A DNA stretch of 64,000 nt from Entonaema liquescens (taxonomy: Eukaryota; Ascomycota; Sordariomycetes; Xylariales; Xylariaceae): positions 1,798,001 to 1,862,000 of the forward strand of contig CADCSX010000002.1 of assembly GCA_902805475.1 (NCBI GenBank), in the 5' to 3' direction. Made by a program: the position numbers and the translations under genes. Positions 49,301 to 61,381 of this stretch are shown here, in pieces. The notes under the pieces are model-generated. The model had not been told where the DNA came from and did no database searches. It saw only the letters and a program-made list of their open reading frames with translations. Position 1 is the first letter of the stretch; each line of letters begins with the position of its first letter.

Positions 49301-49411
49301 CTTACCGGAGGTCTCATCGATATCAGATCCATAGTCTGAGTTGTGATCGTCCTCTTCCATCCTGTCTCTATTGGCCGTTCCAAACGGCGCTGAAGAGCGG
49401 GTAGCGCCCAT
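46372..49411 (-). CDS. Oligopeptide transporter (OPT family, Opt2-like)
   Basis: Nine exons: 48580-49411, 48193-48529, 47900-48118, 47719-47846, 47534-47601, 47272-47477, 47194-47220 (27 nt), 46924-47138 and 46372-46859, total 839 aa, all in phase. OPT proteins import small peptides or glutathione by proton symport. A 150-residue acidic cytosolic N-terminus precedes many membrane segments. Diagnostic stretches are NPGPFNIKEHSIIVVMASV, ISGYIGSPL, DIHMKLMQKYKEAPSWWY, NQLFGGTTGLSLLP, FKTYGYITM and LMAPLIFGGAGSIPPATPLNYLSW. The length is usual. The exon 2 donor (GTGGTC) is weak, but the frame and family both fit. Plasma-membrane or vacuolar location cannot be decided. Confidence 0.9.
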
Positions 49412-50081
49412 TCCGCCAAATAGAAATGGATCAGAAGCGAACCGAATCCTAAGTATAAGTGAAAGATCACGGCTCGATCTTCTAATTCAAAATGATATTG
49501 ATACCATTTAAAGTATCACTGGGATACTACCCCTGAAATACGGTTGACACGGGTGGTTCGTGTCAGCTAAAACGAATTGGCAAGCCATAAATTGGTTGCT
49601 TCTAAAAAGACATTGTCCAACAACCTAGGGAGTATCAAGATGCCTGAAGAATAAGAGAGAGGCTTGAAAATAATAAAACCAATAGCTTGTATAGTGCAGC
49701 TCCGTGGCCAATTGGTGTCTGTTTAAGCTATCTTTGAAGCTTGGATGCTCGAAACGTGTTCAAACCTCTATTCGTCTACAAGCTTATAAGTCCACTTTTT
49801 AGCGTGTTTAATGCATCAATTAGGATATGTGACACTACAATTCGAATGTTTTTTTTGTTTGTCCGAAATTATTGCCGTCTCTTGAAATAAGTATGAAATG
49901 CGATAATGATGCGTAGTTCTGGCTAAAAGTTACTGGGTTAATTGTTATTTTGAAACTAAAATTAGATAGCAGCCGCGTGGCACAACCAGGGAGCCGGATC
50001 ATTATTCGATCCTTGCCTGCATAAATCAATACCGCTTCCTGCATACCCGTCGCAGAAGTGCATTATATAAGTGTCAAGGGA
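49412..50081. other. Intergenic, left flank of the AT-rich element
   Basis: No gene recognised; 5' region of the OPT gene. Confidence 0.5.
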
Positions 50082-50300
50082 TATGGCGGACCATAGGAGC
50101 CACTTTGCCAAAATCGATTTTGGGTGGCCGTAAGGGGTAATTTATCCCTAGCGTACGCACAAGCCATATACATTACGTCTACTTATGCGCTTTTCGAGTC
50201 GCATATAATGATTAAATAAATATCTTAGGCTTGACAACAAGGAATTTAACGTTTTGTATAAAGTTGTATACAGTTAAATTTCTTATTTAAAACTTTATTT

Positions 50301-50361
50301 AATTTATCTAATTTATCCAATTTATCTAATTTATCTAATTTATCCAATTTATCTAATTTAT
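50301..50361. repeat. 9-bp tandem array AATTTATCY
   Basis: About six to seven units of AATTTATCT/AATTTATCC, with C/T differences between units. Confidence 0.8.
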
Positions 50362-50575
50362 TAAATGGTAATTAATTAAATAATTAATTAAATAAATAAT
50401 TAATTTATTTAACGTAAATAATTTATTTAATTTAATTATTTAATTTATCGTTTATTTTTAATAAAATAAATAAGTAAATATGCGAATTTTATATAAAAAT
50501 TAAAATTTAATAAACCGTATTATATATAATAAAATTATTTAATAATTCGAAACATTTATTATATTAAATAAACGA

Positions 50576-50676
50576 TATAAATTATATTATAAATTATATT
50601 GTAAATTATATTATAAATTGTATTATAAGTTATATTATAAGTTATATTGTAAGTTATATTATAAATTATATTATAA
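50576..50676. repeat. 12-bp tandem array RTAARTTRTATT
   Basis: About eight units of RTAARTTRTATT, almost all differences A/G. Confidence 0.8.
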
Positions 50677-51163
50677 ATAAATTATTTTATATATAATTTT
50701 ATATAAATTGTTTAAATGTGGTTTTTTTAAAATGATATATTACTTTTTTATAAAAATAATGTTATTTTAATGGGTAATTAATAATAATATATTTAATTTA
50801 CTTATATAAGATATAAGTATTAACCATTAAATTTCAAATATCTAACCGATAAAATTGACTTGCGCTTGACTAAATCTAGTTTAGTGGCCAACCAAAATTG
50901 ATTTTGGCAAAGTGGTACATATAGTCTGCCATAGGGGAGAAGAAAGCGAGGGGTTATGTTTCCGCCAATGGAAGAAAATCGGTTAATTTCATAATCGCGT
51001 AACTCATCTCATATTATTCCTAACCGTCTAATAATTTCTCAATATTTCATGAACGGCAATTATAAGTAAGTGAATTCGTATTCAACTGATCAAAATAAAG
51101 CCAATGCTCTTAGGCGCCTCTTACAAATAAATTCAGCTCAGGAGTTCCTGGCTATGGCAAAGA

Positions 51164-52569
51164 ATGCGCCGAGTTGTTGTCACAGGCCTCGGCGCCATCA
51201 CACCCCTTGGTGTAGGTATTCGCCATACCTGGAATAGACTAATCGCTGGGCACTCGGGCATCGTCAGTGTTGCAGACTTCGAGCCTCAGAAACGCTGGCG
51301 CGAGCTTACGAGCACCGTGGCTGGAGTCGTTCCCAAGTCAGGTCCCGGTGAGAACCGGTGGCGCCCCGATGACTGGTTAACAGCGTCGGATCAACGGCGC
51401 ATGTCCACATTCACTCAATATGCGATGGCCGCAACGGAGATGGCTCTCGAGGATGCCGCATGGAAGCCGCGCAAAGTGGAAGATTTGGAATTAACTGGCG
51501 TCTGTCTAGGAAGCGGCATCGGGAACTTGGACGAGATGTACAACACAAGTATTGTGTACGAACGAGATGTGAGAACATATACATTACTTCAATAATTCAA
51601 TATTTGCTAAGTCTTCAAGGTAGGGTTACAAGAAGGTATCTCCGCTCTTCGTTCCAAAGATCCTTATCAACTTGGCAGCAGGCCACATTGCAATGAGATA
51701 TGGGTTTCAGGGCCCTAATCATGCTGTAACTACAGCCTGCACGACAGGCGCACATTCAATCGGAGATGCTTCGCGTTTCATTGCATTTGGAGATGCTGAC
51801 GTTATGGTTGCGGGAGGCTCGGAGTCTTGCATCCACCCTCTAACCTTCGCAGGATTCGGGAGGTCGCGTTCATTATCGACTGCTTTCAACCACGATCCTC
51901 CTTCAAGCTGTCGACCATTCGATCTTCGACGTGATGGGTTTGTCGTCGCTGAAGGCGCCGCAGTTGTTGTTCTAGAAGAACTAGACCATGCCAAATCAAG
52001 AGGCGCTCGGATATATGCCGAATTAAAGGGGTACGGGTCTAGTGGTGACGCTCATCACATGACAGCTCCTCGCGAAGACGGATCAGGGGCATATCTCTCT
52101 ATGAAAAAGGCTTTAAAGCATGCCGGTATTAAGCCTAATCAAGTCGACTATATCAATGCGCACGCAACTAGTACTCCTGTCGGCGATGTGGCAGAGGCTC
52201 TTGCGATCCGCTCGTTGATGATAGGCGAGGAAGGACATTCTAACGAAGGCCAAGTCTCCATCAGCAGCACCAAAGGATCTATCGGGCATCTTCTTGGAGC
52301 CGCCGGCGCAATTGAAGCCATTTTCACTATCTTGGCCATTACCGAAGTAAGTCTCGACTCTCAAACTTGGGCTTCACAAGAGGCAAGTCTAACTGGCTTG
52401 TCAACAGAACACACTCCCTCCCACACTTAATCTGACAGATCCCAATGTCGAACCTAAATTCAACTTTGTACCCCTTAAAGCCCAAGAGAAGAAGGTCAAC
52501 GTTGCTCTATCGAATAGTTTCGGCTTCGGAGGTACGAATGCGACGCTGGTCTTCTCCCAACTCGACTGA
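51164..52569 (+). CDS. CEM1: Mitochondrial 3-oxoacyl-ACP synthase (type II KAS)
   Basis: Three exons (51164-51568, 51624-52346, 52408-52569) give 429 aa. The enzyme elongates acyl-ACP in mitochondrial type II fatty acid synthesis, which supplies lipoate precursor. The catalytic set is complete: Cys in TTACTTGAHS, His in NAHATSTPVGD and His in GSIGHLLGAAG; the end NSFGFGGTNATLVF is typical. The protein starts right at the domain (MRRVVVTGLGAITPLG), so the presequence is very short or lies in a missed upstream exon. Intron 1 uses the second of two acceptors (AAGGTAG). Confidence 0.9.
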
Positions 52570-52996
52570 ACATACTATCTACCTTAACCTAAGATAACTC
52601 AACCACTGTGTTATTGTCGCATGTAAATACAATGACATAATGACGTATAAATGCTATAAAAGACATGACGAGTATATAATGTATTTCCACATTTGTGTCT
52701 TGATATTATTATTACTAATCTATGGGTATTGAATGGTTGCAGGTTGGAAGTACATTGTATCTGTACTATGTAGGTAGATTTGAGATCCCTGTCGTAGATC
52801 TCGGTATCGAACAGGGGTCCAAGCTTCACGCATTTTTTTTTTTTTTTTAATTTTTAATTTTTTCTATTGTCTCTGACGTGCCCATGTCAATGACGTGAAT
52901 TCCATTCTGATACCTCAATATCCCAGGCTATCTAGACCTAGGGAATCAATGCACTCTCTACGAACGATTACCTGTCCATTTCCAGCTCGGTAGCAA
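52570..52996. other. Intergenic between CEM1 and CBP3
   Basis: Has a T-run at about 52831-52848; no gene. Confidence 0.5.
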
Positions 52997-53976
52997 ATGG
53001 CGTGTAGAATATGCAGACAGCAGCTTATGCTGCTAACCCGTCGAGCCGGCACAACTATTGAGATCCAAAATGCTGCTGGTGCACGGCGGCTTATCGCCCC
53101 AGTCGTCAGCTCCCACTCCGACCAGAGACGAAGCTTTAGAAACACTCCCCACCAGTCAGCTATAAATATCCGCGAAACCATCGCTAAAGTATTCCGGAGC
53201 ACTACTGAGCCTTATCGTATCGTACATGCTACCGAGAATATATACAAAGCCTGCGCTCGCGAGGCGCAATATGCTATTCCCGTTGAGGATAGGAAGGCGG
53301 GCACAATAACTAAAACGGAACAGGGCGAGGATATCGGTGAAGGGAAAACGATGTGGCATGAAGGTAATTGACACTTTTTTCGTCCCATTGCCTAGTAATT
53401 GGTCTAGTGTCCTAGCTAAACACCTCCTTCTCGACCTCAGATTTTAAGCTCTCCCCGACTTTCAGCACATGGTCGCAAATTACGATGCTGCACCTATATC
53501 TAGTATTCGCTCGGTTACGAAATCTCGAGCCGGAAGCGACACGCTCGTGGCAGCGGCAGCTTACCGACCACTTCTTCTTCGACGCCGAGGAGCGCATGGA
53601 TCTTACACATGGTATTAGCTCGCGCGGGCTACGACACCGCTACCTTAAAGATCTATTCATACAGTGGCGCGGGGTGATCGCCGCATACGACGAGGGCGTT
53701 ATCAAGGGAGATGCTGTGCTCGCTGCCGCAGTCTGGCGCAACGTATTTAAAGCCCGCGAGGACATCGATGTGCGCTCGCTAGCTGCCATTGTCAGTTGGA
53801 TGCGGTTGTGTCTCAAGATGCTCGACCAGATCCCCGACGAGGCCCTACACTACCAGATCGAGGCCGTCTTCAAGTGGCGCGCCAAGAACGAGCTCGCACT
53901 CGTCGACAAGCCCGCGAGGGAACTCGAAGGGCAGTTAGTGCAAGACGCACCGCCGGTACAAAAGGTAGCTGTGTAA
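52997..53976 (+). CDS. CBP3: Ubiquinol-cytochrome c chaperone (Cbp3-like)
   Basis: Two exons (52997-53363, 53441-53976) give 300 aa. Cbp3 with Cbp6 binds the mitoribosome and newly made cytochrome b for complex III assembly. The N-terminus is Arg-rich and neutral/hydrophobic like a presequence. The chaperone core runs from DFKLSPTFSTWSQITMLHLYLVFARLR through HFFFDAEERMD, GISSRGLRHRYLKDLFIQWRG and AYDEGVIKGDAVLAAAVWRNVF. The intron joins HEG and DF in phase 1. Confidence in the family is high; the symbol follows the yeast gene. Confidence 0.9.
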
Positions 53977-54196
53977 AGGCCAGGAATTGTACGATAGGTA
54001 CCCAGGGAGGTAGGTTAAGGATTTTATAATGAAGGCACGTTACATGAAGATAAAAAGTTGGTCTAGGACAACTAAGGGCTTTGCGCAACATCGTCCTGCG
54101 CAATAAAAATAGAAGATAAAATGATCTCGCAATGAGACGTCTTCTTGTACATATACATATAACTATACCAGGCCGTAAAAGTAGATATTACGTCGC

Positions 54197-54623
54197 TCAA
54201 TCAACTCTCTCCCACATCTCAAATTCATACTGCGTCCCATTCTCCTCTTGCACGCCGACGGGCACCGTCTCCCCCGCCCACGCGTCCAATTCCTCTTTAG
54301 ACCTCTTCACCCAGCCGGCCTTGTCTTCTTGCAGGCTAAGAGGGAAGAACGTGTCGCACTCGAAATCCGGCGATAGCACTCGCGTCAGCAACACGCGCCG
54401 CGCCTCCTTAAGTCCCAGAGCCGCCTCGTAGATCTGCGCGCCACCAATGACAAACGCCCGGCCCACGCTCGCGGCCTTGAGGCGCGCGAGAGCTTGTTCC
54501 AGCGAGCTGACTCTTACCGGGCCTTCGTCTGTCGTCTCTGCTGCAGTCTCCTGCGTGTTGTGCGATCGGCTGATGACGATATTCAGACGGCCCTTTAGTG
54601 GTTGGAACTTGGGCGGTATACTA

Positions 54624-54655
<32 letters not shown>

Positions 54656-54865
54656 TAGAGAGGGGGCAGAACCTGAAGACGAAGATGAAGATAACGGGGA
54701 TGGTGGTAGACGCTTTGTCACGCGCGCGAAGTAGGCCATTTCTTTCCTGAGGCCGGTCCATGGCAGCGTGCCGCTGCGGCCGATGCCCATGGTGCGCGTG
54801 GCGGCTACGATGAGGGTGAGCTCCGGGGGAAGCATGGCCGCGGATGGTGGGGAGGAATTGGACAT
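54197..54865 (-). CDS. DFR1: Dihydrofolate reductase
   Basis: Single exon of 222 aa. It makes tetrahydrofolate from dihydrofolate with NADPH, feeding thymidylate and one-carbon metabolism. Motifs: LIVAATRTMGIGRSGTLPW with the catalytic-loop Pro-Trp, the acidic residue in LRKEMAYF, VIMGRKTWDSIP, GRLNIVISRS and FVIGGAQIYEAAL. A Ser-rich insert (about 56-66) sits between the first and second blocks. It is convergent with the CBP3-like gene, 220 bp away. Confidence 0.96.
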
Positions 54866-55367
54866 TTGGTGTCTTTCTTCCTTGTCACCTATTGGGTAAT
54901 TGGTTTTAATAGTGTTTGGGGTTAAACCTGAAGAGTGGTTGCCTTATAAACGGGCTTAAAGATAAATTATTTTGAGGTGAGTTGGAGTCGCTAACAATTA
55001 TTTTTTTCGGAGTTTTAGTATCGCTTGAAAATCTGTTTAGTCTCTCCATCTCCTCCTTTGCAAACAATTTATCAATAACAACCACCATGTCTCGCTTATT
55101 ATATCTTTATGGTCATCGGCTTGGCTGGATGTAATTCCTTGATCCTATACATGAACAATTATAACCATGTTATTCAATTCAGAGAGGATTATATGAATCC
55201 CCAGTGACAATAATATGAGAGTGAGCAATGAATCAAAGCGTACCTAACTCACACCATGAAAATCAGAAAAGGGGCCTACATGTTATCTAATATAAACCCT
55301 GAATATTAACTACCTAATACACAATTTATTGCCTTCATTATAACTTATCATATGCAGCACCCTATTC
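54866..55367. other. Intergenic
   Basis: Nothing recognised; DHFR promoter and the 3' end of the next gene. Confidence 0.5.
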
Positions 55368-56464
55368 TTAAGCAGCAGCAACAGCGACCTTCCCCCCTCT
55401 CATCTTCTGCTCCTCCTCCAACCGGCGTAACTCCTCCCGCTTCATCGCCTCCTGAATGCGCACCCTCTCCGGAACCACGCGTTCCCTCGGCGTCGTGATC
55501 CTCCACCCCTTCAGCTTCTCCGGGCCTCCAACTGCCGCCATCGTCTTCTGCTCCACGAGGCTGTACTCCTCACCGCTCGGCCTGTCGAAGCGGAACGGCT
55601 CCCGCACGCTTACCGGCGGGTTCGTGATGATGCGCACGGCGCGCCGCGCGTTGCTCGTCGCGCTGTGCATCATCAAAGGGTGCAGCAGGTACACGTCGCC
55701 GACGACGCCCATGGCCTCGACGAAGTCGGTGTCCGCGCAGCTGCGCGCTATGTCGATGTACCATTCGAGGTTCTTCTCCCGCGGGAAGTCGGGGTGTGCT
55801 CGGGGCACCATGCGCGGCGACACGCCTTCCTATGGCAGGCGTTAAGTCAGCATCGCTCCTTGGTATCAGCCCAAGTGGGTTGGCAAGTAATTCCTGAAAG
55901 TAAAAGAAGGGTGAAAAGGTAAATGCCAAAGTTTCGTACCGGGTGTTCGTACAGGTGCTTCGCAACCCGCTCGATAGCCGGTGGGCAAAGCATAGTGCCA
56001 CCGCCCTGCGAGATAATATCCGTAAACAGCGGAATAACCAGCAGCGCCTGCTCCGGGCTATCCAGGTAATGCACGAAGAAATCGCCATCTACATGCCAGT
56101 TCGTCAGCTCCTTGGGTGGCACAGGTCTTCCCTCCCTCTCAGCGGTGCCTAAGTTGACGATCAGCGAGTCCCGCCACTGCCGGGACTCGGGGCTGACGCG
56201 GTCCTCGCCGCCGCACAGGTCGCAGATGGCGCGCCATGCTTTTGGTGCAAACTCGGCGCAGTCGAAGGTCCGGTGCGACGGCATGTTGGTCTTCTCTTTG
56301 GTCCACGTCGACTTATCCGTCGGCGACATCCCGAGCCGCGTCCATACCCCCTCCGTTACGGATGCGGCTTGCTCCCGCGTGAAGCAGTTGCTTAGCTTGA
56401 GGTAGCCGTTGGCGAGGAAGAAGTCCTTCTGTTCTTTAGTGAGGGGGGTGGGTGGCGAGGCCAT
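55368..56464 (-). CDS. Phytanoyl-CoA dioxygenase-like (PhyH) protein
   Basis: Two exons (55940-56464, 55368-55829), phase 0, give 328 aa. PhyH enzymes are Fe(II)/2-oxoglutarate oxygenases. The Fe ligands are the HVD pair in NWHVDGDFF and a distal His in LLHPLMMHSATSN. Arg in ARRAVRIITNPP is the likely 2-oxoglutarate contact. The start FTREQAASVTEGVW fits the fold. The end is a Glu/Arg-rich helix. Substrate unknown; fungal relatives include tailoring enzymes and orphan oxygenases. Confidence 0.88.
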
Positions 56465-57119
56465 GGCTTAATGCGTAGGTATGTATCTTTAAATATATAT
56501 AACTGAAACGTCAACAATGTATTTAGCTATTCAAGTACGTATTTTGAACCAGAAATAGCTAATGAAAAGACGACCAATTTCGTATTTCAGATTAGGTATT
56601 TATAACCTATATAGATATGTGTGTAATAAATAAGAGAAATTCAAAACAATTACATTTCCATCGCAACAGCTCATCTCAGTCTTAAATATAGAGTAGATAC
56701 ATACCTACCAACGAATAGTGGCTTGTTAAGCACCATCACGAGTGACGATATGCATTGGGGTAGCTGAACAGTTACGCGGGGAAATCGGCATATCGAGCCG
56801 CAATTCCATTATCCAATAGAGCATGCGATTTCGGAGAGCTATTGGAGAACTCGGTTCAGTCGACATCATTGTGCCGAAGCTTGGAATAGACGAACTACAA
56901 GAGACTAACGATGGGAATGGGGTATATTTCTAAATAAGGACGCAGGAGAAATATCTGTTATACGACATGATTTAAAGAATTCACGATATGTAGCATCTCA
57001 GCTATTCATAGCTTGTTTATTTGTCTATCTGTGTAGCATTATGTTAAGCTTTAGCTCTATCAAATTCAAAGCTATCTAGGTAGCATGCAACATAAGGGGG
57101 GAGGACAAAGTGCATCTCA
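56465..57119. other. Intergenic
   Basis: No gene seen. Confidence 0.5.
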
Positions 57120-58224
57120 TCACACCGTCGCACCTCGGAGATCGCTCAGCTTGTCGGCGTAGTAGGCAGGGACAGCCACGGCATCTTCAGCCTCCCAATC
57201 CTCTCGCTTATGAACACCAGTTAGCACATGTAAAGTCCCACCAAGCTTGCCCTCAACACCAAATTGGATATCGGTATTCAACCGATCGCCGACCATACAG
57301 GTCCGCGCCCGGTCTAGTTGGAATTTCCCTTCGATCGCATCCATCATGGCCTGGCTAGGCTTCCCCAATGTCAGAGGTGTCTGCCCGGTCATGTTTACCA
57401 ATGGAATAGAGATAGAGCCGGCGCCGGGGAAGAAGGTTTCACCCGTGGGTAGCAAGTTGTCGAGGTTTGTCGCGATGAACTTGGCACCTCGTCGTAGATA
57501 CTGGTAGGCTATAGATAGCTTGAGGTAGTTAATGTGGAAATCCAACCCAGCAAGTACAATACCGACGTCCGGGTCCAGTAGAGAGCCGTCAGCCAACCCC
57601 TTAAAGTCTTCAGGCGTGATGTCCCGCCTTAAGGCCGGATCCGTACCACCGATAAAGGACACGCCCTCAGATCGTAGTTCGGACTCCATACCGCTTTCAC
57701 CAATGATGAAGACCTTGTTCTTAGGTGCAGGTAACTTCAAAATGCGTGAGATATATATTGCGGCTGAGTAAGACGAGCCGAATATCTCCTCAACATTACT
57801 GGGGATTCCCAAGCCTGTCAGCTTCTGTTGATAGCCTGGTCGGTCCTTTGTGGAATTATTGGTAACGAATACAATCCGTTTTCCTGCTTCAGTTTAGTTT
57901 GTGTTGCGCATATATGCGTGACTGGTGGTTTTGCTAGGCCTGGCTTACCCTTGGATCTTAGCATTTCCAACGTCTCAACAATGCCCTCGAAGACATGATC
58001 CCCAGACCACAATACTCCTGTAACGTAATTTCTTAGCCATCTGGTCTTCTTAAAGCTTGATCTGTCATTCTAACCATCGCAATCGAGTAGAAAGACCTAT
58101 ATGAAATGTAAGTTTTAATATCATAAGGGTGGCGGCTCAGTTTAAAATGACGCACGTCAAACTTATCAAGAAACTCATTGATGGCGGCTGAATCGCCAGT
58201 TAGGTATTTAGGTGCTTGCGGCAT
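57120..58224 (-). CDS. PHO13: PHO13-like HAD phosphatase (4-nitrophenylphosphatase / phosphoglycolate phosphatase)
   Basis: Four exons (58156-58224, 58075-58096, 57949-58017, 57120-57883) give 307 aa; exon 2 is 22 nt. HAD motif I is LLDCDGVLWSG, motif II FVTNNSTKDR, motif III near GKPSQAMMDAI, motif IV MVGDRLNTDIQFG. Yeast Pho13 clears side products such as 2-phospholactate and 4-phosphoerythronate. It has the C2-type cap. All junctions keep the phase. Confidence 0.93.
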
Positions 58225-60595
58225 TTTGTCTATCGGTAAACTTGAAGGAATGTAAAATTCTAAATTACGAATTACTGTGCAGTCGTAGCTATTATCGTCG
58301 TGATCTACCTGTTGTAAATATAGTTGTAAGAGTAAGAATCCTTAAGGCCGTTTTACTTGATATGAGAAGCACCGGCGTTTGATTCAATCAACGTCCGTTC
58401 CCGGCGCTATTCGTTCGCGCCGTGCCAGGGAACAGATAAAATACCAACCTAATACACGTATTCTCTTATAAAGTCCATTATATGTAATTTTATTTTCATT
58501 GAATTTTATTTTTATTGAAAGCACTCAACATCGAAACAGGGACATACGCCTCAAAAATCACTTACTCCGTTGCACTTTAGTAAAAAAAGGAAGAATCTGA
58601 GGACGATGAATTAGATTCGTACCGGCACTGTACCGACGGTATATACATTAACCGCAAGGTACGCCCGATGATCCGGATCTGCAACGCAGCAGCAACACCG
58701 TACCGATGACCTTTTCTGCAAGCTTCACTGACCGAAGCACGTTACGCCTCTATTATGCATGACTCGGAATCGGAGCCTAATGCTGATCTGGATTTTGCCA
58801 AATTGAATGCTCAGGAACTTTAAGACTTTATAGACCCATCACCGTTACCGCACCTTTCCGTCATGCCGTACACTTACACACGCTAGGACAAGTTAACGTC
58901 ACAAGTCTCAGATATGAGATCGCTGCTATGTTTCGTGCTGCATTGAAACCATACTTGTGTAGAACTTGTGTAAACTGTGCCTGGAACTGTCGGTAAGGCC
59001 GCATGTGTAATCATACCCAAGGGCTGCACCGACATTGAGGATGACTCGTCACTTGTCCTTTCGGCGATAACAGGAAAACTAGTTGATTGGTTTTAATTTT
59101 TAATTAATTAGTATCATCTACCTTGTAGTATAGAGAGTTACCTCGATCTAGTACTTACCTAGGTAGGCTAGGGTTAGATGGTTGGACAAGGTGGAAACCC
59201 TTTGTGAGATGAAGAACTTGAACTTGTGTACGAGATTCGGGAATATGACGCATGAAAAACAATGGCTGACGATCAATCAAGTGCCGTGCTAGCGGTAATG
59301 AATGCTTGCCCAGGTAGACTAACCAAAAACGGTGTTAAATTCTATAAACCTTCGAAAACCATCGAAGAACTCATCATCGTGAGCATCATCGACCCGACAG
59401 CATTTCGTCCAGGTGGGATAAGCAGGAGGACACGCGATTGGTCGGTGTTGGTCCTTGCAGCAATACAGCAATACAGCAATACAGCAATGCAGATAGATAC
59501 TTAAACCTAAGGTACATGTCTTTACATGCCTTCATAGGTAGGGATGTAGGTAAGACGTAAGGTGGTGGTCCCGCATTGGCTCCGTTCTGATGTTGCGCAG
59601 AAAAAGAACCCCCACTTGCCCACCCATCCACACCCATCCACGGAAACATGACCCATTTATTTGCAGGGTGCCTCCCTGTCCCGCCCCTCTGGTCCTCCAA
59701 GATCAGTAAGCCCTACGTCAATCATTGAACTACCCCTCCATAACTTTTTTTCTCTTCTTTTTTTTTTAATCTTTCGCAAAAAACACCGAACGTTGACACA
59801 ACAACCTTCTACATATCCATTAATCATACCCATACATATATCCACTAGTGAACTGGAATAGACAAAATACCCAAAGCTCGTTGTGGTTGTGTTGTCTCAC
59901 TGTCGACGTTATCATAAACGAATAACTATACCTTCTGATACCAAGCCAAGATTTGATGATATCTCGCATATATCTCGAAGCTTAGTTTTTTTTAACCCTT
60001 TTATAGCCAACCGACCCGAACCTGTCAGCCAGCCCAATTACAAAAACCGCCGGTGGCTCAACGCCAAGGGTTTTAGCGGATTGATTCTTAATAGCGAGTG
60101 GACACTGCCAACGCAAGATACATGTACAACCATATCGTTTTCGATATCGTCAACTCCCTAGTCCACCATGCCATTCTAGCATCGTAAGGACCAAGAAAAA
60201 CAAACGAATTACTTAAAGAATTCACACACGCCTAAGATTTGATTGTTACGGTTTGATATTTATTTATCTTATCCATATTTGGTGATTGCCTAACCTGAGG
60301 CTCCTAATATAAGTTAACTTATTAAGTTTGGGTGGTAGTTGCTTCCCTTCAAAAGAAAAGGAAAAATCACTCGTAAAAAAAAAAAAAAAGCTACTTTACC
60401 TTGCTTTACCTTTACCTTACCTTAACTTACCCCACCATCCATCATCATCTTCTGCAAACTACTTCTCACAATTTCCCAATTTCTTTAATCTCGTCTCACC
60501 TATTTACACCGACTTACTAAATTCATATTTCTTCATTTACTCCTACCCGCCTTAAGTACTACGTATTTGGAGTCACACATTCATAGTCCGCCACC
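58225..60595. other. Long intergenic stretch
   Basis: No supported gene in 2.3 kb. It holds the tandem repeat at 59458-59489 and a long pyrimidine-rich leader with an A-run (about 60377-60390) before the 6PGL gene. Confidence 0.5.
59458..59489. repeat. 8-bp tandem repeat CAGCAATA
   Basis: Four units of CAGCAATA, the last with G for A. Confidence 0.75.
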
Positions 60596-61381
60596 ATGCC
60601 GGGAAAGCAACCCAATTTGTTCGCTTTTAGCGACATTGAAGCTCTTGCACCCGCCCTACGATCCTACATTATCACATGTCAAAACGCCGGAATCACACGT
60701 CATGGTGTCTTCAAGGTTGCCGTTTCGGGCGGTTCACTACCCGACACCCTCGCCAAGGCTCTCCTTGCAAATCCTAAATCTGAAGACGACACGGTTAAAT
60801 TCGACAAGTGGGAAATATTCTTCGCCGACGAAAGAGCTGTACCTCTGGATCACGAAGACAGCAATTATGGATTGGTTAAGACGGAGCTGCTGGACAAGAT
60901 CCCTACCGAACTAGGCCAACCTACTGTACATCCAATCGACACACAATATCTAGATGATACGCAAGAGCTAGCGGACCAGTATGAAAAAGCACTTGTCAAT
61001 TCTTTTGCGAAGGGCGACTCCGTCAAGCTACCCATCTTCGACCTGCTACTCCTTGGTTCGGGCCCGGACGGCCATACCTGCAGTCTATTTCCGGGACACC
61101 CACTTCTCCGTGAGACCGACGCGTGGGTAGCGCCCATTGAGGACTCACCCAAGCCACCGCCGCGACGGATCACATTCACGCTGCCTGTCGTTACTCACGC
61201 CGTTAAGGTTGCCTTCATCGCTACAGGCGCTGGAAAGAAGGAGATTATGAAGGAGATATTTGAGCAAGGGAATGGGCTGCCGTGTGCGCTTGTCAACGAG
61301 GCAACCGGTGAGCGATGTAGTTGGTTTACCGACTACGCCGCCGTAGACGGCGTCAGCTTCCCTCGACGTGGATTCCTTTAG
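60596..61381 (+). CDS. SOL3: 6-phosphogluconolactonase
   Basis: Single exon of 261 aa, second step of the oxidative pentose phosphate pathway. Motifs: VAVSGGSLPDTLA near the N-terminus, IFFADERAVPLDHEDSNYGLV, LLLLGSGPDGHTCSLFPGHP and VTHAVKVAFIATGAGKKEI. It ends with WFTDYAAVDGV. Cytosolic, no presequence. The start codon sits in GCCACCATG, an ideal eukaryotic context. The yeast name is by family. Confidence 0.94.
   Translation: MPGKQPNLFAFSDIEALAPALRSYIITCQNAGITRHGVFKVAVSGGSLPDTLAKALLANPKSEDDTVKFDKWEIFFADERAVPLDHEDSNYGLVKTELLDKIPTELGQPTVHPIDTQYLDDTQELADQYEKALVNSFAKGDSVKLPIFDLLLLGSGPDGHTCSLFPGHPLLRETDAWVAPIEDSPKPPPRRITFTLPVVTHAVKVAFIATGAGKKEIMKEIFEQGNGLPCALVNEATGERCSWFTDYAAVDGVSFPRRGFL

Larger units (their letters stand above)
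50082..50933. mobile_element. AT-rich element with 48-bp inverted ends (RIP-like, non-autonomous)
   Basis: Left end TGGCGGACCATAGGAGCCAC and the reverse complement of the right end TGGCAGACTATATGTACCAC agree over about 48 bp, including a CCAAAAT(C/A)(G/A)ATTTTGG-like palindrome. TA flanks both sides (50082-50083, 50932-50933). The inside is almost pure A and T and carries two tandem arrays. No gene product can be read. The A+T load and transitional differences fit RIP of an old mariner-like element. Confidence 0.8.

Noticed and set aside
59262..59504. Plus-strand open frame ending in a short tandem repeat
   Set aside because: Too short, with no domain, and its end is built from the CAGCAATA repeat.
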